DNA of 64,000 nucleotides, taken from positions 1,142,001 to 1,206,000 of the forward strand of contig NZ_CP081878.1 of assembly GCF_022170825.1 (NCBI RefSeq). The letters run 5' to 3'. This document shows, piece after piece, positions 43,556 to 53,077 of the stretch. Below the pieces are notes generated by a model. That model made no database searches. It had not been told where the DNA came from and saw only the letters and a program-made list of their open reading frames with translations. Within the stretch, counting starts at the first letter, position 1, and the number at the start of each line of letters is the position of its first letter. Position numbers and translations under genes: made by a program. Source of the stretch: Exiguobacterium acetylicum. GTDB taxonomy: Bacteria > Bacillota > Bacilli > Exiguobacteriales > Exiguobacteriaceae.

Positions 43556-44437
43556 TCATTCTACCGAAGCACGTGAGCGTTCGGCAAGTAAGAGATAGAG
43601 CGCTTGTGTTCCAGAATCAGCGTGTCCCATCTCAGCAAGCTCTTCATATAAATCTTTGACTAGTGCGAGACCAGGTGTCGCGATGCCCATCTCGGCTCCG
43701 CGTTCGAGTGCAAGGCGCATATCCTTGATGAAATGTTTAACGAAGAAACCAGGTGAGTAGTTTTCAGCGATGACACGTGGAATCAAGTTTTCGAGACTCC
43801 AGCTACCAGCAGATCCAGACTTGATCGTCTCGATGAACTGCGTCGGATCGATGCCGGATCGCGTGACGAACAACAGCATCTCCGCTGTTCCGATCATCGA
43901 GCCAGCGATTGCGATTTGGTTCGCGAGTTTTGCCGATTGTCCTTTACCAGGACCACCGAAGAGCGAAATCGATTTGCCCATCGCTTCAAACAAGGGCTTC
44001 GCTTTCGTAAAAGCGTCGTCTTCACCACCGACGAGAATCGCAAGTGTTCCGTTCTTCGCACCGAGGTCACCACCTGTGACGGGTGCGTCAAGTGCCTGTA
44101 ACCCACGCGTCGTTGCTTCCTTCGCAATCCGTTCAGCAAGTGCAGGACTTGATGTTGTCATATCAATCAGGATCGTTCCAGGTGCAGCATGATCGAGAAT
44201 CCCATTCTCTAAGTAGATCTGTTCGACGTCTTGCGGATAGCCGACGATCGAGATGACGACGTCGACATCCGTGACGACATCTTGAATCGTATCGACGATC
44301 TCGACACCATCCGCCTCAAGGACAAGTCCTTTCTCTTTCGTACGATTGTAGCCTTTGACTGCAAAACCTGCTTTGCGCAGATTGCGAACCATTCCTTGCC
44401 CCATGACACCTAATCCGATAAAACCGACTGTCTTCAT
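43556..44437 (-). CDS. NAD(P)-dependent beta-hydroxyacid dehydrogenase (YkwC-like)
   Basis: A 293-residue member of the 3-hydroxyisobutyrate/beta-hydroxyacid dehydrogenase family. GFIGLGVMGQGM (NAD(P)-binding loop, residues 5-16), DAPVTGGDLGAKNGTL (substrate loop) and GKGQSAKLANQ with the catalytic Lys are all present. It oxidises a small hydroxyacid in the cytosol; the exact substrate cannot be read. Its start overlaps the end of the ABC exporter gene by four bases (ATGA), so the two are translationally coupled, an odd pairing for a metabolic enzyme. Confidence 0.9.
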   Translation of the reverse strand: MKTVGFIGLGVMGQGMVRNLRKAGFAVKGYNRTKEKGLVLEADGVEIVDTIQDVVTDVDVVISIVGYPQDVEQIYLENGILDHAAPGTILIDMTTSSPALAERIAKEATTRGLQALDAPVTGGDLGAKNGTLAILVGGEDDAFTKAKPLFEAMGKSISLFGGPGKGQSAKLANQIAIAGSMIGTAEMLLFVTRSGIDPTQFIETIKSGSAGSWSLENLIPRVIAENYSPGFFVKHFIKDMRLALERGAEMGIATPGLALVKDLYEELAEMGHADSGTQALYLLLAERSRASVE

Positions 44438-46179
44438 ACGTGATTCCCCCTTGCACGTTCCGTGCCGATGAATTGTTGCGTTACGAGCTTATTATACAAT
44501 GGATTGTCGACGACTAGACTTTCATGTGTTCCAATCCCAGAAATTCGACCCTTTTCAAGGACGATGATTTGATCGGCATGGCGGACCGTCGCAAGACGAT
44601 GGGCGATGACGAACGTCGTCCGTCCGACCATCAAGCGCTCCAGTGCTTCTTGAACGACACGTTCCGATTCTGAATCGAGACTAGACGTTGCTTCGTCCAG
44701 TAATAGTATTTCTGGATTGCGCAAGAGTGCACGTGCAATGGCAATCCGTTGGCGTTGACCACCGGACAACTTGACGCCTCGTTCGCCAATCTCCGTTTCA
44801 TATCCTTCGGAAAATTCTTCGATGAACGTATCGGCATTCGCCATCCGTGCGGCATCACGAATCCGTTCTTCACTGACGTCTTCCGCAAGACCGTAGACGA
44901 GATTATCGCGAATCGTCCCGGATAAGACGGGAGAGTCCTGCGCGACGTAACCAATCGCCTGGCGCCAAGATGACAACGTCAAATCAGAAATTGGGTGGTG
45001 ACCCAGTCGGATTTGTCCGGACGTCGGTTGATAAAAGCGTTCGAGCAAAGCGAACAACGTTGTTTTACCGGAACCACTCGGACCAACGATGGCGGTCGTT
45101 TTACCGCGTGGTAACGTAAAGCTGACGTCTTGTAAGATAGGTGTCTCATTGTAACCGAACGATAACCGTTCGACGGTGACGTCTGTGAAGGGACGTGGCG
45201 CGTCAAGCTTGCCGGGAGACTCCGGTGTCTCATCGAGGAGCTCGATGATCCGTTCCGTTGCCCCACGAGCCTTCTGTAATTTCGTGATGAATTCGGTCAT
45301 CGTCACGAGCGGCGTCATGATTTGGAACAAATAGAGCGAAAAGGCGACGAGTTCGCCTGCGGTGATTTGGTTCGTCGCGACCCGGTACGCACCGAAACCG
45401 ATGATTAAAATGAGCATCGTCGTCAAGGTGACGTTAAAGATCGGTAACAGAAGGGCTTGGATTCGTCCTTCCTTGACGCCGTATCCGTACAAATTCTCAA
45501 TTCGTGTCTGACCGCGTCCGAGTTCGTGTTCTTCAGTCGCTTGTGATTTGACAAGGCGGACCTCACCAAGCATTTCAGCAAAAAAGCCAGATAATCCAGC
45601 AAGTTCTTTTTGCGTCTCACGAGAAATCTTATGCAACTTTCGGACGAGCGGAATGATGATCAATAGCGTCACGGGCACAGCGATGACCATGACAAGTGTC
45701 ATCTGCCAGTCGAGGAAGAATAAGATCGTGATTGCACCGATGATCGAAACGAGTGACGTCAGCAGGCGAACGAGCTGTTCCGACAGCAATTGTTGGAGCG
45801 TCGTCGCGTCACTATTAAGTCGCGAGACAAGCTCACCGGACTTCGTCTCATCGTAGAATGGGATCGATAACGTCAAGAGGTGCTTCCATAGAAGCGTCCG
45901 TAAATTAGCGACAATCCGTTGACCGACGATCTGCAACCAATAAATCGACAGAGCGTTCGCGACGACTTGGACGACGAAGACGATTACGAATAGACTGATC
46001 AATTGTGGCGTCAATCGGTCGACCGTAAAACCGTCGATTAATGTTTTTAAGAACCAAGGAATCGCGAGTGCTGCCAGCGCTTGGATGACGGAGACAGAAA
46101 CAGCGGCGGATAATAAACCGACCGGGGGTTTCGTTTTTTTCAATAACAGGTAAAAAGACTGGAACGTCGCAGCGTTCAT
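44434..46179 (-). CDS. bmrA: homodimeric ABC multidrug exporter, BmrA/LmrA-like
   Basis: A 581-residue fused exporter: six membrane helices (about 20-320) and one nucleotide-binding domain with Walker A GPSGSGKTT, signature LSGGQRQR, Walker B LLLDEATSSLD and intact H-loop (IAHRLATVRHAD). Stretches such as ISRETQ, YLFQIMTP and the linker region follow B. subtilis BmrA closely. Both ATP sites of the homodimer should work. It probably expels hydrophobic drugs. The ATG at 46177-46179 follows AGAGAGGATG; the open frame upstream has no ribosome site. Confidence 0.9.
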   Translation of the reverse strand: MNAATFQSFYLLLKKTKPPVGLLSAAVSVSVIQALAALAIPWFLKTLIDGFTVDRLTPQLISLFVIVFVVQVVANALSIYWLQIVGQRIVANLRTLLWKHLLTLSIPFYDETKSGELVSRLNSDATTLQQLLSEQLVRLLTSLVSIIGAITILFFLDWQMTLVMVIAVPVTLLIIIPLVRKLHKISRETQKELAGLSGFFAEMLGEVRLVKSQATEEHELGRGQTRIENLYGYGVKEGRIQALLLPIFNVTLTTMLILIIGFGAYRVATNQITAGELVAFSLYLFQIMTPLVTMTEFITKLQKARGATERIIELLDETPESPGKLDAPRPFTDVTVERLSFGYNETPILQDVSFTLPRGKTTAIVGPSGSGKTTLFALLERFYQPTSGQIRLGHHPISDLTLSSWRQAIGYVAQDSPVLSGTIRDNLVYGLAEDVSEERIRDAARMANADTFIEEFSEGYETEIGERGVKLSGGQRQRIAIARALLRNPEILLLDEATSSLDSESERVVQEALERLMVGRTTFVIAHRLATVRHADQIIVLEKGRISGIGTHESLVVDNPLYNKLVTQQFIGTERARGNHV

Positions 46180-46303
46180 TTCAACACATCCTCTCTCTTT
46201 CATTGTCCGAAAGAACGAAGGAAGGGTCAAATGGGAAGCGCGACTTGACAAGAAATCTTTCTGTTTGTGACACTGATAGTGGAAACAATAAGGGAGGATT
46301 CAG

Positions 46304-46735
46304 ATGTCTATTTTCGTAGATGCGGACGGATGTCCCGTTGTCGATCTCGTCATTCGACACCGACAGGGACATGACGTCTTTTTAGTGTGTGATACAGCGC
46401 ATCAGATGATGCGCGATGGAGCGGCGACGATTACGGTCGGACAAGGACCGGATGCCGTCGATTATGCGATCGTCAATCGGATGGAGCGTGGTGATCTCGT
46501 CGTCACCCAGGATTATGGATTAGCAGCGCTTGTCTTAGCGCGTGGAGGGCTCGCAATCGATCAAAACGGTCGTCAATTTACGAACGATAATATTGATCTA
46601 TTGCTTCACACGCGTCATGTCGGACAACAAATCCGGCGAGCGGGTGGACGGACGAAGGGACCGAAAAAGCGGACACGTGACGCTGACCGAGCGTTTGAAG
46701 AGGCATTTTGTACATTAGTGCAAACAAGCATGTGA
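46304..46735 (+). CDS. UPF0178 (YaiI/YqxD) family protein
   Basis: A 143-residue soluble protein. IFVDADGCPV at the N-terminus, DLVVTQDYGLAALVLARG in the middle and RRAGGRTKGPKKRTRDADRAFEEAF at the end (arms of the UPF0178 signature) identify the family. The acidic residues and fold resemble PIN-type nucleases, so a nucleic-acid role is possible but unproven. Preceded by GGGAGGA. Confidence 0.92.
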   Translation: MSIFVDADGCPVVDLVIRHRQGHDVFLVCDTAHQMMRDGAATITVGQGPDAVDYAIVNRMERGDLVVTQDYGLAALVLARGGLAIDQNGRQFTNDNIDLLLHTRHVGQQIRRAGGRTKGPKKRTRDADRAFEEAFCTLVQTSM

Positions 46736-46753
46736 GTGACGCAGTACTCGAAC

Positions 46754-46782
46754 TGTCGATTGAATAGGGACCATGCTATAAT
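46754..46782 (+). promoter_or_regulatory. promoter of the histidine kinase operon
   Basis: Extended -10 TGCTATAAT (TATAAT at 46777-46782) with a poor -35 (TGTCGA) 17 bases upstream. Confidence 0.6.
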
Positions 46783-46818
46783 TTGAAACAGGAATGAATT
46801 CAGGAAGGAGGATACACG

Positions 46819-48453
46819 TTGAAACGAATTTTACGCGACCATTCGAAGGATCGTCCATACCGATTACGTCAAGGGACGCTTCCGGCAGCAACTGAAGCAC
46901 CGCCCACGACACTCGATCAACGTGAAATCGACCGCTTGCAACAGAATTTGCGGGAAGTCGAATTAAAATTGAAGCAACGTAATGAAATCATGGAAGCGTT
47001 AGCGACACAAAATGTCGAAGCAGCCTGTGAAACGGTTTTGACGATTTTGTTGCAACTGCTTGGGATCGAAGAGGGAGCCATCCTTCTGTATCGTCGCGAA
47101 CAGTTGAATCATTTCGTTGCGCAAGGCATCGATGAGATGGAACTAATTGAAAAGGATCTTGATCAATATTCTGTCTTACGTCGTGCGTTCGTCATGCGTA
47201 AATCCGTCCAGTTACCGCTTGATGATCAGTTTGAGTCCGCGATACCAGTCCAGTCACCAAGTAATGGACAAGTCGTCGGGTTGCTCTACATCCGTCATGC
47301 TTTTCCACAGTTCAATCTAGAACAGGTCGGGGATTTACTGGATCTATCACGAAAACTTGGGATGACGCTTGAACGTCATCTGTTGTTCCATCAAATGGAG
47401 CATGAAAAAATCAAGACGTACCAGCTCCTCGACTCGATTCGGGAAGCGGTCCTCTACATCGAGAGCAGTGGGGAACAAATCTATGCAAACCAAGCATTGT
47501 TGAACATGTTTCCTCCAAAACTCGTCAATCAAGCGCAAGGATTCCGCCATGCGTATGAACGAGCGACGTCGCTGTTTGAACACGTCGATCAGCCGGACGC
47601 ACTTCATGACTATATCGGGCAACTGATGAACGGGGATATACCGGGAGAGACGATCGAACTTTCAGCATTTCGGGGGAACTTATTGCTGAGTGCCTATGCT
47701 GAGCGGATTGCGATTGCAAACGTCGAGTGGGGAATGATGCTCGTCTTACGTGACGTGACGAAGGATAAAGAACTCGACTTGAAGCAAGCAGAGTTCGTTT
47801 CGATCGTATCACATGAGTTGCGGACGCCGCTCTCTTCCATCATGGGCTTTACAGAACTGTTGATGAAACGAGAAGTGGATCCGAAGCGTCAGCGACGTTA
47901 TCTCCAGACGATTCATTCGGAGACGGTCCGGTTAGCGGAATTGATCAATGACATCTTAGAAATTCAAAAAGGCGAGGACTCGACGCATGGAACACAAAAA
48001 GAGCCGCTTGATCTGAAGCAGCTGATGTTCGAGATGAAGCCGATGTTTGATCTCGCAAGTCGGGCGCATCGGATCAGCGTCCAGTTCGAGCCTGGTTCTT
48101 ATACGATTCCTGCAAGCAATGAAAAGATGAAGCAACTGTTTACCAACTTAATCATGAACGCGATTAAATACTCACCTGAGGGCGGTGCGATTCGAATCAA
48201 AGGTATGATTCAGTCTGACATGCTACGGATTGAAATTTCCGATGAAGGACTGGGGATACCAGAAAAAGCACTGCCGTATATCTTTGATAAGTTTTACCGA
48301 GCCGACAATTCGGATACACGCAAAATCGGTGGAACCGGCTTAGGACTCGCGATTTGTCGAATGATTGTTTTAGACCACGGAGGGGCGATCTCCGTCCAAT
48401 CGACGGAAGGGGAAGGCAGTACCTTCATCATTCAGCTGCCAATCGACGCATGA
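46819..48453 (+). CDS. cytosolic sensor histidine kinase (GAF-PAS-HisKA-HATPase)
   Basis: A 544-residue kinase without a membrane segment. A basic start and a coiled coil (about 35-60) lead to a GAF-like domain (65-190), a PAS-like domain (about 205-315), HisKA with the phosphorylated His in FVSIVSHELRTPL, and HATPase with N box (LIMNAIKYSPEG), DEGLGIP and GGTGLGLAI. It starts at TTG after AAGGAGG. No response-regulator gene is adjacent; instead a GAF-GGDEF-EAL protein follows 32 bases downstream. The signal is therefore cytosolic and unknown. Confidence 0.9.
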   Translation: MKRILRDHSKDRPYRLRQGTLPAATEAPPTTLDQREIDRLQQNLREVELKLKQRNEIMEALATQNVEAACETVLTILLQLLGIEEGAILLYRREQLNHFVAQGIDEMELIEKDLDQYSVLRRAFVMRKSVQLPLDDQFESAIPVQSPSNGQVVGLLYIRHAFPQFNLEQVGDLLDLSRKLGMTLERHLLFHQMEHEKIKTYQLLDSIREAVLYIESSGEQIYANQALLNMFPPKLVNQAQGFRHAYERATSLFEHVDQPDALHDYIGQLMNGDIPGETIELSAFRGNLLLSAYAERIAIANVEWGMMLVLRDVTKDKELDLKQAEFVSIVSHELRTPLSSIMGFTELLMKREVDPKRQRRYLQTIHSETVRLAELINDILEIQKGEDSTHGTQKEPLDLKQLMFEMKPMFDLASRAHRISVQFEPGSYTIPASNEKMKQLFTNLIMNAIKYSPEGGAIRIKGMIQSDMLRIEISDEGLGIPEKALPYIFDKFYRADNSDTRKIGGTGLGLAICRMIVLDHGGAISVQSTEGEGSTFIIQLPIDA

Positions 48454-48485
48454 CGAACGGCGGACAACGAGAGGAGGAAGACACG

Positions 48486-50243
48486 GTGAACAATAACGCA
48501 CACATTCGCTATGAGGCGCTCCATCCGCTCGTCGAAGAGATTTTGGAAAAACTCAGTGAACGGATTGGCGTCAACACGTTGTTTTTTGCATTAAATGATT
48601 CCTATAGCAACTTTGTCGTCAAGGCGATCAATCAAGAGCGACAGTTGATCGAAGAAGGATCGACCCATGTCTTCCAACATGTCCTCTGTAAGCTGGTCGT
48701 CGACGAAACGGATGGGAAGGTGTCAATCAGTGAATTGCTCAATGACCCGTTGACGGTTAATCATCCGGTTACAAAAGCACTGGGGAACGGGAGTTTCATG
48801 GGAGTGGCAATCAAGAACGCTGAGAATGAAAAAATCGGGACGTTATGTGCCTTCGACGACCAGCCATTTGACTTCAAGGAGCAGGATATTGCACTTGTGG
48901 AACGGTATGCGGACATCATTAGTAAATCAATCAACGTTGAAACGTATGTCATCAAAGATGCTTTGACGGATGTCTATAACGAACGCTATATGAATCGTTT
49001 GATTTCGAGTGTGACGATTCATCCAGCTTTCTTGATGGTCTTGAACCTCGACCGTTTTCATGCGATTAATGCTACGCACGGTTACCGGATAGGGAATGAA
49101 GTGTTACGTGAAATCGCAAGTCGCTTGAAGTATGTACCGTTACCGAATCATGTCGTCGGACGGATGGATGGTAATGAGTTCGTCGTATTGGCAGAACTTG
49201 AGAAGGAAGACGAATTCGAACAGCATGCAATAGACTATGCCCGTATGATTACGGAAGCGATCGAGAAACCAATCGTTGGTGTCGCGGACGAACCGATTCA
49301 TGTGACAGCATCGTCTGGTGTCAGTCTCTTGACCGGTGACATGACGAGTCGTCAGACGCAGATTTATGCGGCGGAAGCCTTGATGCAACAAGTCAAACAT
49401 GACGGAAAACATCGGACGTCGTTCGTTAATCCGGATCGAAGCGCGGAACAACATCCCTTTGCAGCGGTTCTCGAGACTGAATTATCCCATGCTCTTGAAC
49501 GCGGGCAGTTCGAACTTTACTACCAGTGGATCGTGGATGCGAAACAAGAACGTTTTGTTGCCGTTGAAGCACTACTACGTTGGAATCACCCAGTACTTGG
49601 TTTCGTTAGTCCAACGGATTTCATTCCGATTGCCGAGAAGATGGATATTTTCCCTGACATCGGTCGCTTTACGATTTGTCAGGCCATCCTGGATCAACGT
49701 CGGCTAGAGGAGACGTTCGGTCGGAAGATTTCAGTCGCCGTCAATCTATCTGCGAGTCAGTTCGAGTCAGATCAACTATTCGCAGAGCTTCTTCGATTAA
49801 CGGAAGAATCCTATTTTCCAGAAGAACGACTCATTCTTGAAATCCGGGAAGAAGTGTTGCAAACACGTCGTCGTTTTGCCATCAAACGCTTAGAACAATT
49901 ACGTCAAGCGGGCTATCGTCTGACTGTTGATCATTTCGGCAGCCATTACGCGTCGCTCAACTCGTTATTACGCTTACCTGTCCAAGCGGTCAAACTCGAT
50001 CCAATCTTTACACGTCGTCTCGTTCAGAATCAATTGGAGCGTTCGATGATTCGGTCAGTTCAATCTTTAACGTCTGCTCTAAACATCGCGTTAGTCATTC
50101 AAGAAGTCGAAACACCGTCTCAACTGCAACATATTCAATCACTCGATGAATTATTATATGTGCAAGGGTACGAGGTCCATCATCCGCAACCGGTTGAATC
50201 CTTGCTCGTCGAAGACATCGCGCGGGGACGAACAGAGGTTTAA
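48486..50243 (+). CDS. GAF-GGDEF-EAL protein with degenerate catalytic motifs
   Basis: A 585-residue cytosolic protein: GAF (about 10-150), GGDEF (about 155-320) and EAL (about 325-580). The GGDEF motif reads MDGNEF, so cyclase activity should be lost. In the EAL domain VEALLRW, VNLSASQF and LEIREE are kept, but the metal-binding DDFG is DHFG and the loop AEGVET is IQEVET (Glu to Gln), so phosphodiesterase activity is doubtful. Binding without catalysis is likely. The GTG at 48486 follows AGAGGAGG; the long frame upstream overlaps the kinase gene. Operon with the histidine kinase. Confidence 0.88.
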   Translation: MNNNAHIRYEALHPLVEEILEKLSERIGVNTLFFALNDSYSNFVVKAINQERQLIEEGSTHVFQHVLCKLVVDETDGKVSISELLNDPLTVNHPVTKALGNGSFMGVAIKNAENEKIGTLCAFDDQPFDFKEQDIALVERYADIISKSINVETYVIKDALTDVYNERYMNRLISSVTIHPAFLMVLNLDRFHAINATHGYRIGNEVLREIASRLKYVPLPNHVVGRMDGNEFVVLAELEKEDEFEQHAIDYARMITEAIEKPIVGVADEPIHVTASSGVSLLTGDMTSRQTQIYAAEALMQQVKHDGKHRTSFVNPDRSAEQHPFAAVLETELSHALERGQFELYYQWIVDAKQERFVAVEALLRWNHPVLGFVSPTDFIPIAEKMDIFPDIGRFTICQAILDQRRLEETFGRKISVAVNLSASQFESDQLFAELLRLTEESYFPEERLILEIREEVLQTRRRFAIKRLEQLRQAGYRLTVDHFGSHYASLNSLLRLPVQAVKLDPIFTRRLVQNQLERSMIRSVQSLTSALNIALVIQEVETPSQLQHIQSLDELLYVQGYEVHHPQPVESLLVEDIARGRTEV

Positions 50244-50304
50244 CGGGACGACAGTCGGGAATACCTTAAAATGTGGAACAAGTACATTTTAAGGGGGATG
50301 CCAA

Positions 50305-50577
50305 ATGGCTGATCAACACGAAAAAGAAACGGATCCGATTACTTCTGGGAATCGTATGACGAAGGATGAGATTGCTGGACGTGATCCGCAGAACCATACG
50401 GATGTACCGGAGAAATCGAAGGATGAAACAGACTCGAAGCATCAAGACCACGATGCTGAGAAAACAGAACAACCAGATCGTAAAGCTTCAAGTGAAGAAG
50501 CGCCCGATTTATCGCATGCTTCAGATGAAGACGGCGATGTCGAGCCATCTGAAGAGAATCAGCAAGATAAGGAATGA
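50305..50577 (+). CDS. small acidic, disordered hydrophilic protein (90 aa)
   Basis: A 90-residue chain made almost wholly of Asp, Glu, Lys, Gln, Ser, His and Pro (TKDEIAGRDPQNHTDVPEK, PSEENQQDKE). No hydrophobic core is possible. It has a good ribosome site (TAAGGGGG) and a strong terminator, so it is a real gene. Such proteins in Bacillales are often stress- or desiccation-related hydrophilins; that is inference. Confidence 0.75.
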   Translation: MADQHEKETDPITSGNRMTKDEIAGRDPQNHTDVPEKSKDETDSKHQDHDAEKTEQPDRKASSEEAPDLSHASDEDGDVEPSEENQQDKE

Positions 50578-50584
50578 CCAATAC

Positions 50585-50636
50585 AAAGAGCACTCGCGAT
50601 TCGGTAGAAATACCAAACCGCGAGTGCTCTTTTTGA
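50585..50636. terminator. bidirectional terminator
   Basis: AAAGAGCACTCGCG (50585-50598) pairs perfectly with CGCGAGTGCTCTTT (50619-50632), followed by T on both strands. Confidence 0.93.
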
Positions 50637-50654
50637 TGTGGTGTTCTTGAAAAC

Positions 50655-51623
50655 TTATTCGCCACCACCGCTACCGCCATCTCCTCCGCCATCAAATCCA
50701 CTGTCGATCCCACCATCCGTTGCATGAGATGTATCGGTTAAATCAACTGGGAAAAGTAAGAAGGGAATCGTGTCGGCTCCATCCGGCGGTAGGATAGAAG
50801 ACGGAAAGAGCTGCTGAAGAATCGTTTGTTGACTCAAGTACAACCGGATGGCTGTCAAATAGATTAAATCTTTCCGATATTTAAAGTGCAAATCGGACCG
50901 TAACGTCTCTACCATTTGTTCGAGTGATGAAGCGTGATCGCTCGGGTCACCTAGTAAAGCAAGCATGCCATGAAACGATAAGGGAACGTGATGTTTGCGA
51001 TGCAGTTTTTTAGACGACTCTAGCTGAGCGATATAGCGATCCCAATCGTCCTCTGGTAGTAAAGCAAATAATAAGGCGACGACGTACGTCTGTTGCGCAC
51101 GACCAAACCGTCGTTTCAGTCGTTGGTAGACCGTTTCGATACGTGTGGCGAGTTCATCTAAATCACCGCGTGTCGTAGCATGAAAGTAAACGAAAGAGGT
51201 AAGTAAAGGCGTCACGATAAAACGATGCTGTTTCTTAAGAAGTGCATATAGTTGAACCGTCCGTTCGAGTACCGTGTCCTGCGGTGAGAGGCGGCTAATG
51301 AACAGGGCGGTGGAGTAAGCGTTCAAGGGATGTGATAGACGGTGAGATTTAAAATAGCCGTGAATTGACATCATCTCAGCGATGCGGCTCGGTGCATGGA
51401 CGTCAAACGCATGGATTTTCGAAGCGAGTAGCAGTGCCTGAGTGGTTTGTGTGCGCAGTCGTGCCGTTAAATCGTCGGCTGTCTCAAGTAGCACACTTGC
51501 AGGGACCTGCTCTGTTCCAATCGTCCGGTCGAATGCCAGTTCAATCAGAATACCATCTTGGTACGTTCTCAGTTCTGGTCCGATGTCATCCAAGTGTCGC
51601 AAGAAATTCGTCGCTAATTCCAT
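50655..51623 (-). CDS. DUF4003-like protein with a Gly/Asp-rich tail
   Basis: A 322-residue, mostly helical soluble protein resembling DUF4003 (LLLASKIHAFDVHAPSRI, SHPLNAYSTALFISRL, GMLALLGD). The C-terminus ends in a low-complexity run (DGGIDSGFDGGGDGGSGGGE). Function unknown; tails of this kind occur in several Bacillales proteins of the same family. TGAGGAGGA precedes the ATG. A DUF1836 gene lies 54 bases upstream on the same strand. Confidence 0.75.
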   Translation of the reverse strand: MELATNFLRHLDDIGPELRTYQDGILIELAFDRTIGTEQVPASVLLETADDLTARLRTQTTQALLLASKIHAFDVHAPSRIAEMMSIHGYFKSHRLSHPLNAYSTALFISRLSPQDTVLERTVQLYALLKKQHRFIVTPLLTSFVYFHATTRGDLDELATRIETVYQRLKRRFGRAQQTYVVALLFALLPEDDWDRYIAQLESSKKLHRKHHVPLSFHGMLALLGDPSDHASSLEQMVETLRSDLHFKYRKDLIYLTAIRLYLSQQTILQQLFPSSILPPDGADTIPFLLFPVDLTDTSHATDGGIDSGFDGGGDGGSGGGE

Positions 51624-51677
51624 GACCGTTCCTCCTCAGCCTTTTCTTCTAGTGTACCACGCAGTGAAACCGTTCTT

Positions 51678-52193
51678 TTATTTTTTCAGTTGTGTATCGA
51701 TCAACTGTTCCGCCGCGCGTCGGTATAGATTACTCATATGAGCCATAGCGAGAATCTGCTCTAATGGATCGGTCGTCGAAGCCGTCAAAGCCTCTCGTTC
51801 CGTTTCGAAGCGGGCTGTATTTTGTTCTGTCAGCTCAAGGTAATTTCGGTAAAAGTCTGCTAGATCGAGTTTGTTCTGTTCGATCCCTTCGTTTAAGGGC
51901 GCAAGAATCGTCTTGATATCATTGATTGAAAATGAACTTTTCAGCTGATAAATCAAACTGATCAGAATCAAGTGTTCTTTCGTATACTTTTTATTCGTCA
52001 CCGGAAAGAATAATTTCTTTTTGGCGTAGTTATTGATCATCGTCTTCGTCAAAATCGTCTCGTCCGCATTGCGTGTCGTTTCCTCGAATGTCCGCTCGAA
52101 CAGTTGGATGACTTGATCCATATAGAGATCGATGTTCGGGATATCTTCGAGCTGTAATTGACGATCGTATCTCGTGTCGTCAGAACGTGTCAT
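51678..52193 (-). CDS. DUF1836 family protein, probable DNA-binding regulator
   Basis: A 171-residue protein with the DUF1836 core: LTKTMINNYAKKKLFFPVTNKKYTKEHLILISLIYQLK, a MerR-like helix-turn-helix with basic wing, then FSINDIKTILAPL. A C-terminal helical half follows. Likely a transcription factor; its targets are unknown. TTGGAGG precedes the ATG. It may be co-transcribed with the DUF4003-like gene, and it diverges from the HlyIII-like gene. Confidence 0.82.
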   Translation of the reverse strand: MTRSDDTRYDRQLQLEDIPNIDLYMDQVIQLFERTFEETTRNADETILTKTMINNYAKKKLFFPVTNKKYTKEHLILISLIYQLKSSFSINDIKTILAPLNEGIEQNKLDLADFYRNYLELTEQNTARFETEREALTASTTDPLEQILAMAHMSNLYRRAAEQLIDTQLKK

Positions 52194-52305
52194 AAAAAAA
52201 CCTCCAAAATCGTTAAAATAGGACTTTCTACTTCTCCATCATATGATAGAATATGTATATAACGCCATGTAGTATTTGAAACTACATATCAGAGGAGGAA
52301 CAACA

Positions 52306-52953
52306 GTGAAAGCTTATATGAGAGAACCAATCAATGGACTAACGCATCTTGGAGGGGCAGTCTTCGCTTTTGTCGGGTTACTCGCACTCGTCATCAAAGC
52401 ATCGTTAGAACGAGGGGCGTCGCTCGCAATCGTCGCAGCGATTATTTTTGGGGTCAGTATGATGGCGCTCTATGCCGTCTCAGCAACATATCATATGGTG
52501 CTTGCCAGTGACCGGGCGATTGCCATCTGGCGTCGGTTGGATCACTCGATGATTTATCTATTGATTGCCGGATCGTATGCTCCGTTTTGTCTCGTCAGTC
52601 TGAATGGTCCGACCGGTTGGGTCTTATTTAGCATCGTCATGTTGATTGCCGTCTCCGGAATCACGTTTAAGTTGGTCTGGTTCAACAGTCCACGCTGGTT
52701 ATCGACGACGCTCTATATCGGAATGGGCTGGATCATGGTATTTGCGATTACACCGCTTGCACAAGTCCTTTCGCCACTCGGTATCGGTTTATTATTCCTT
52801 GGTGGTATCTTCTATACGATTGGTGGCATCATCTATGGTCTGAAGCCGCGTGTTCTATCATTCAAATATCTCGGGTTCCATGAGATTTTCCATATATTCG
52901 TCCTTCTCGGAAGTCTAGCACACTTCCTCTGTGTCTACTTTTTCGTTTTATGA
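52306..52953 (+). CDS. HlyIII/PAQR-like membrane protein (YplQ-like)
   Basis: A 215-residue protein with seven membrane helices. NGLTHLGGAVFAFVGL at the start, SATYHM (Ser, His), LDHSMIYLLIAGSYAP (Asp, His) and HEIFHIFVLLGSLAHF (two His) give the zinc-binding residues of the HlyIII/PAQR family. Some family members affect membrane lipids or are called haemolysin III; the true activity may be ceramidase- or hydrolase-like. The GTG at 52306 follows GAGGAGGA. Confidence 0.9.
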   Translation: MKAYMREPINGLTHLGGAVFAFVGLLALVIKASLERGASLAIVAAIIFGVSMMALYAVSATYHMVLASDRAIAIWRRLDHSMIYLLIAGSYAPFCLVSLNGPTGWVLFSIVMLIAVSGITFKLVWFNSPRWLSTTLYIGMGWIMVFAITPLAQVLSPLGIGLLFLGGIFYTIGGIIYGLKPRVLSFKYLGFHEIFHIFVLLGSLAHFLCVYFFVL

Positions 52954-52962
52954 TGACAATGT

Positions 52963-52996
52963 CCTCCTTTAGTTAATGACTGAAGGAGGTTTTTTT
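52963..52996 (+). terminator. terminator of the HlyIII-like gene
   Basis: CCTCCTTTAGT-TAATG-ACTGAAGGAGG stem followed by seven T. Confidence 0.88.
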
Positions 52997-53077
52997 ATGA
53001 TGAATGGAAAAAACAGGAGAAGCGAAGCATTCTCTCGAATGAAAGAACGAATAGATCACACATAGGGGGGAAATAGA

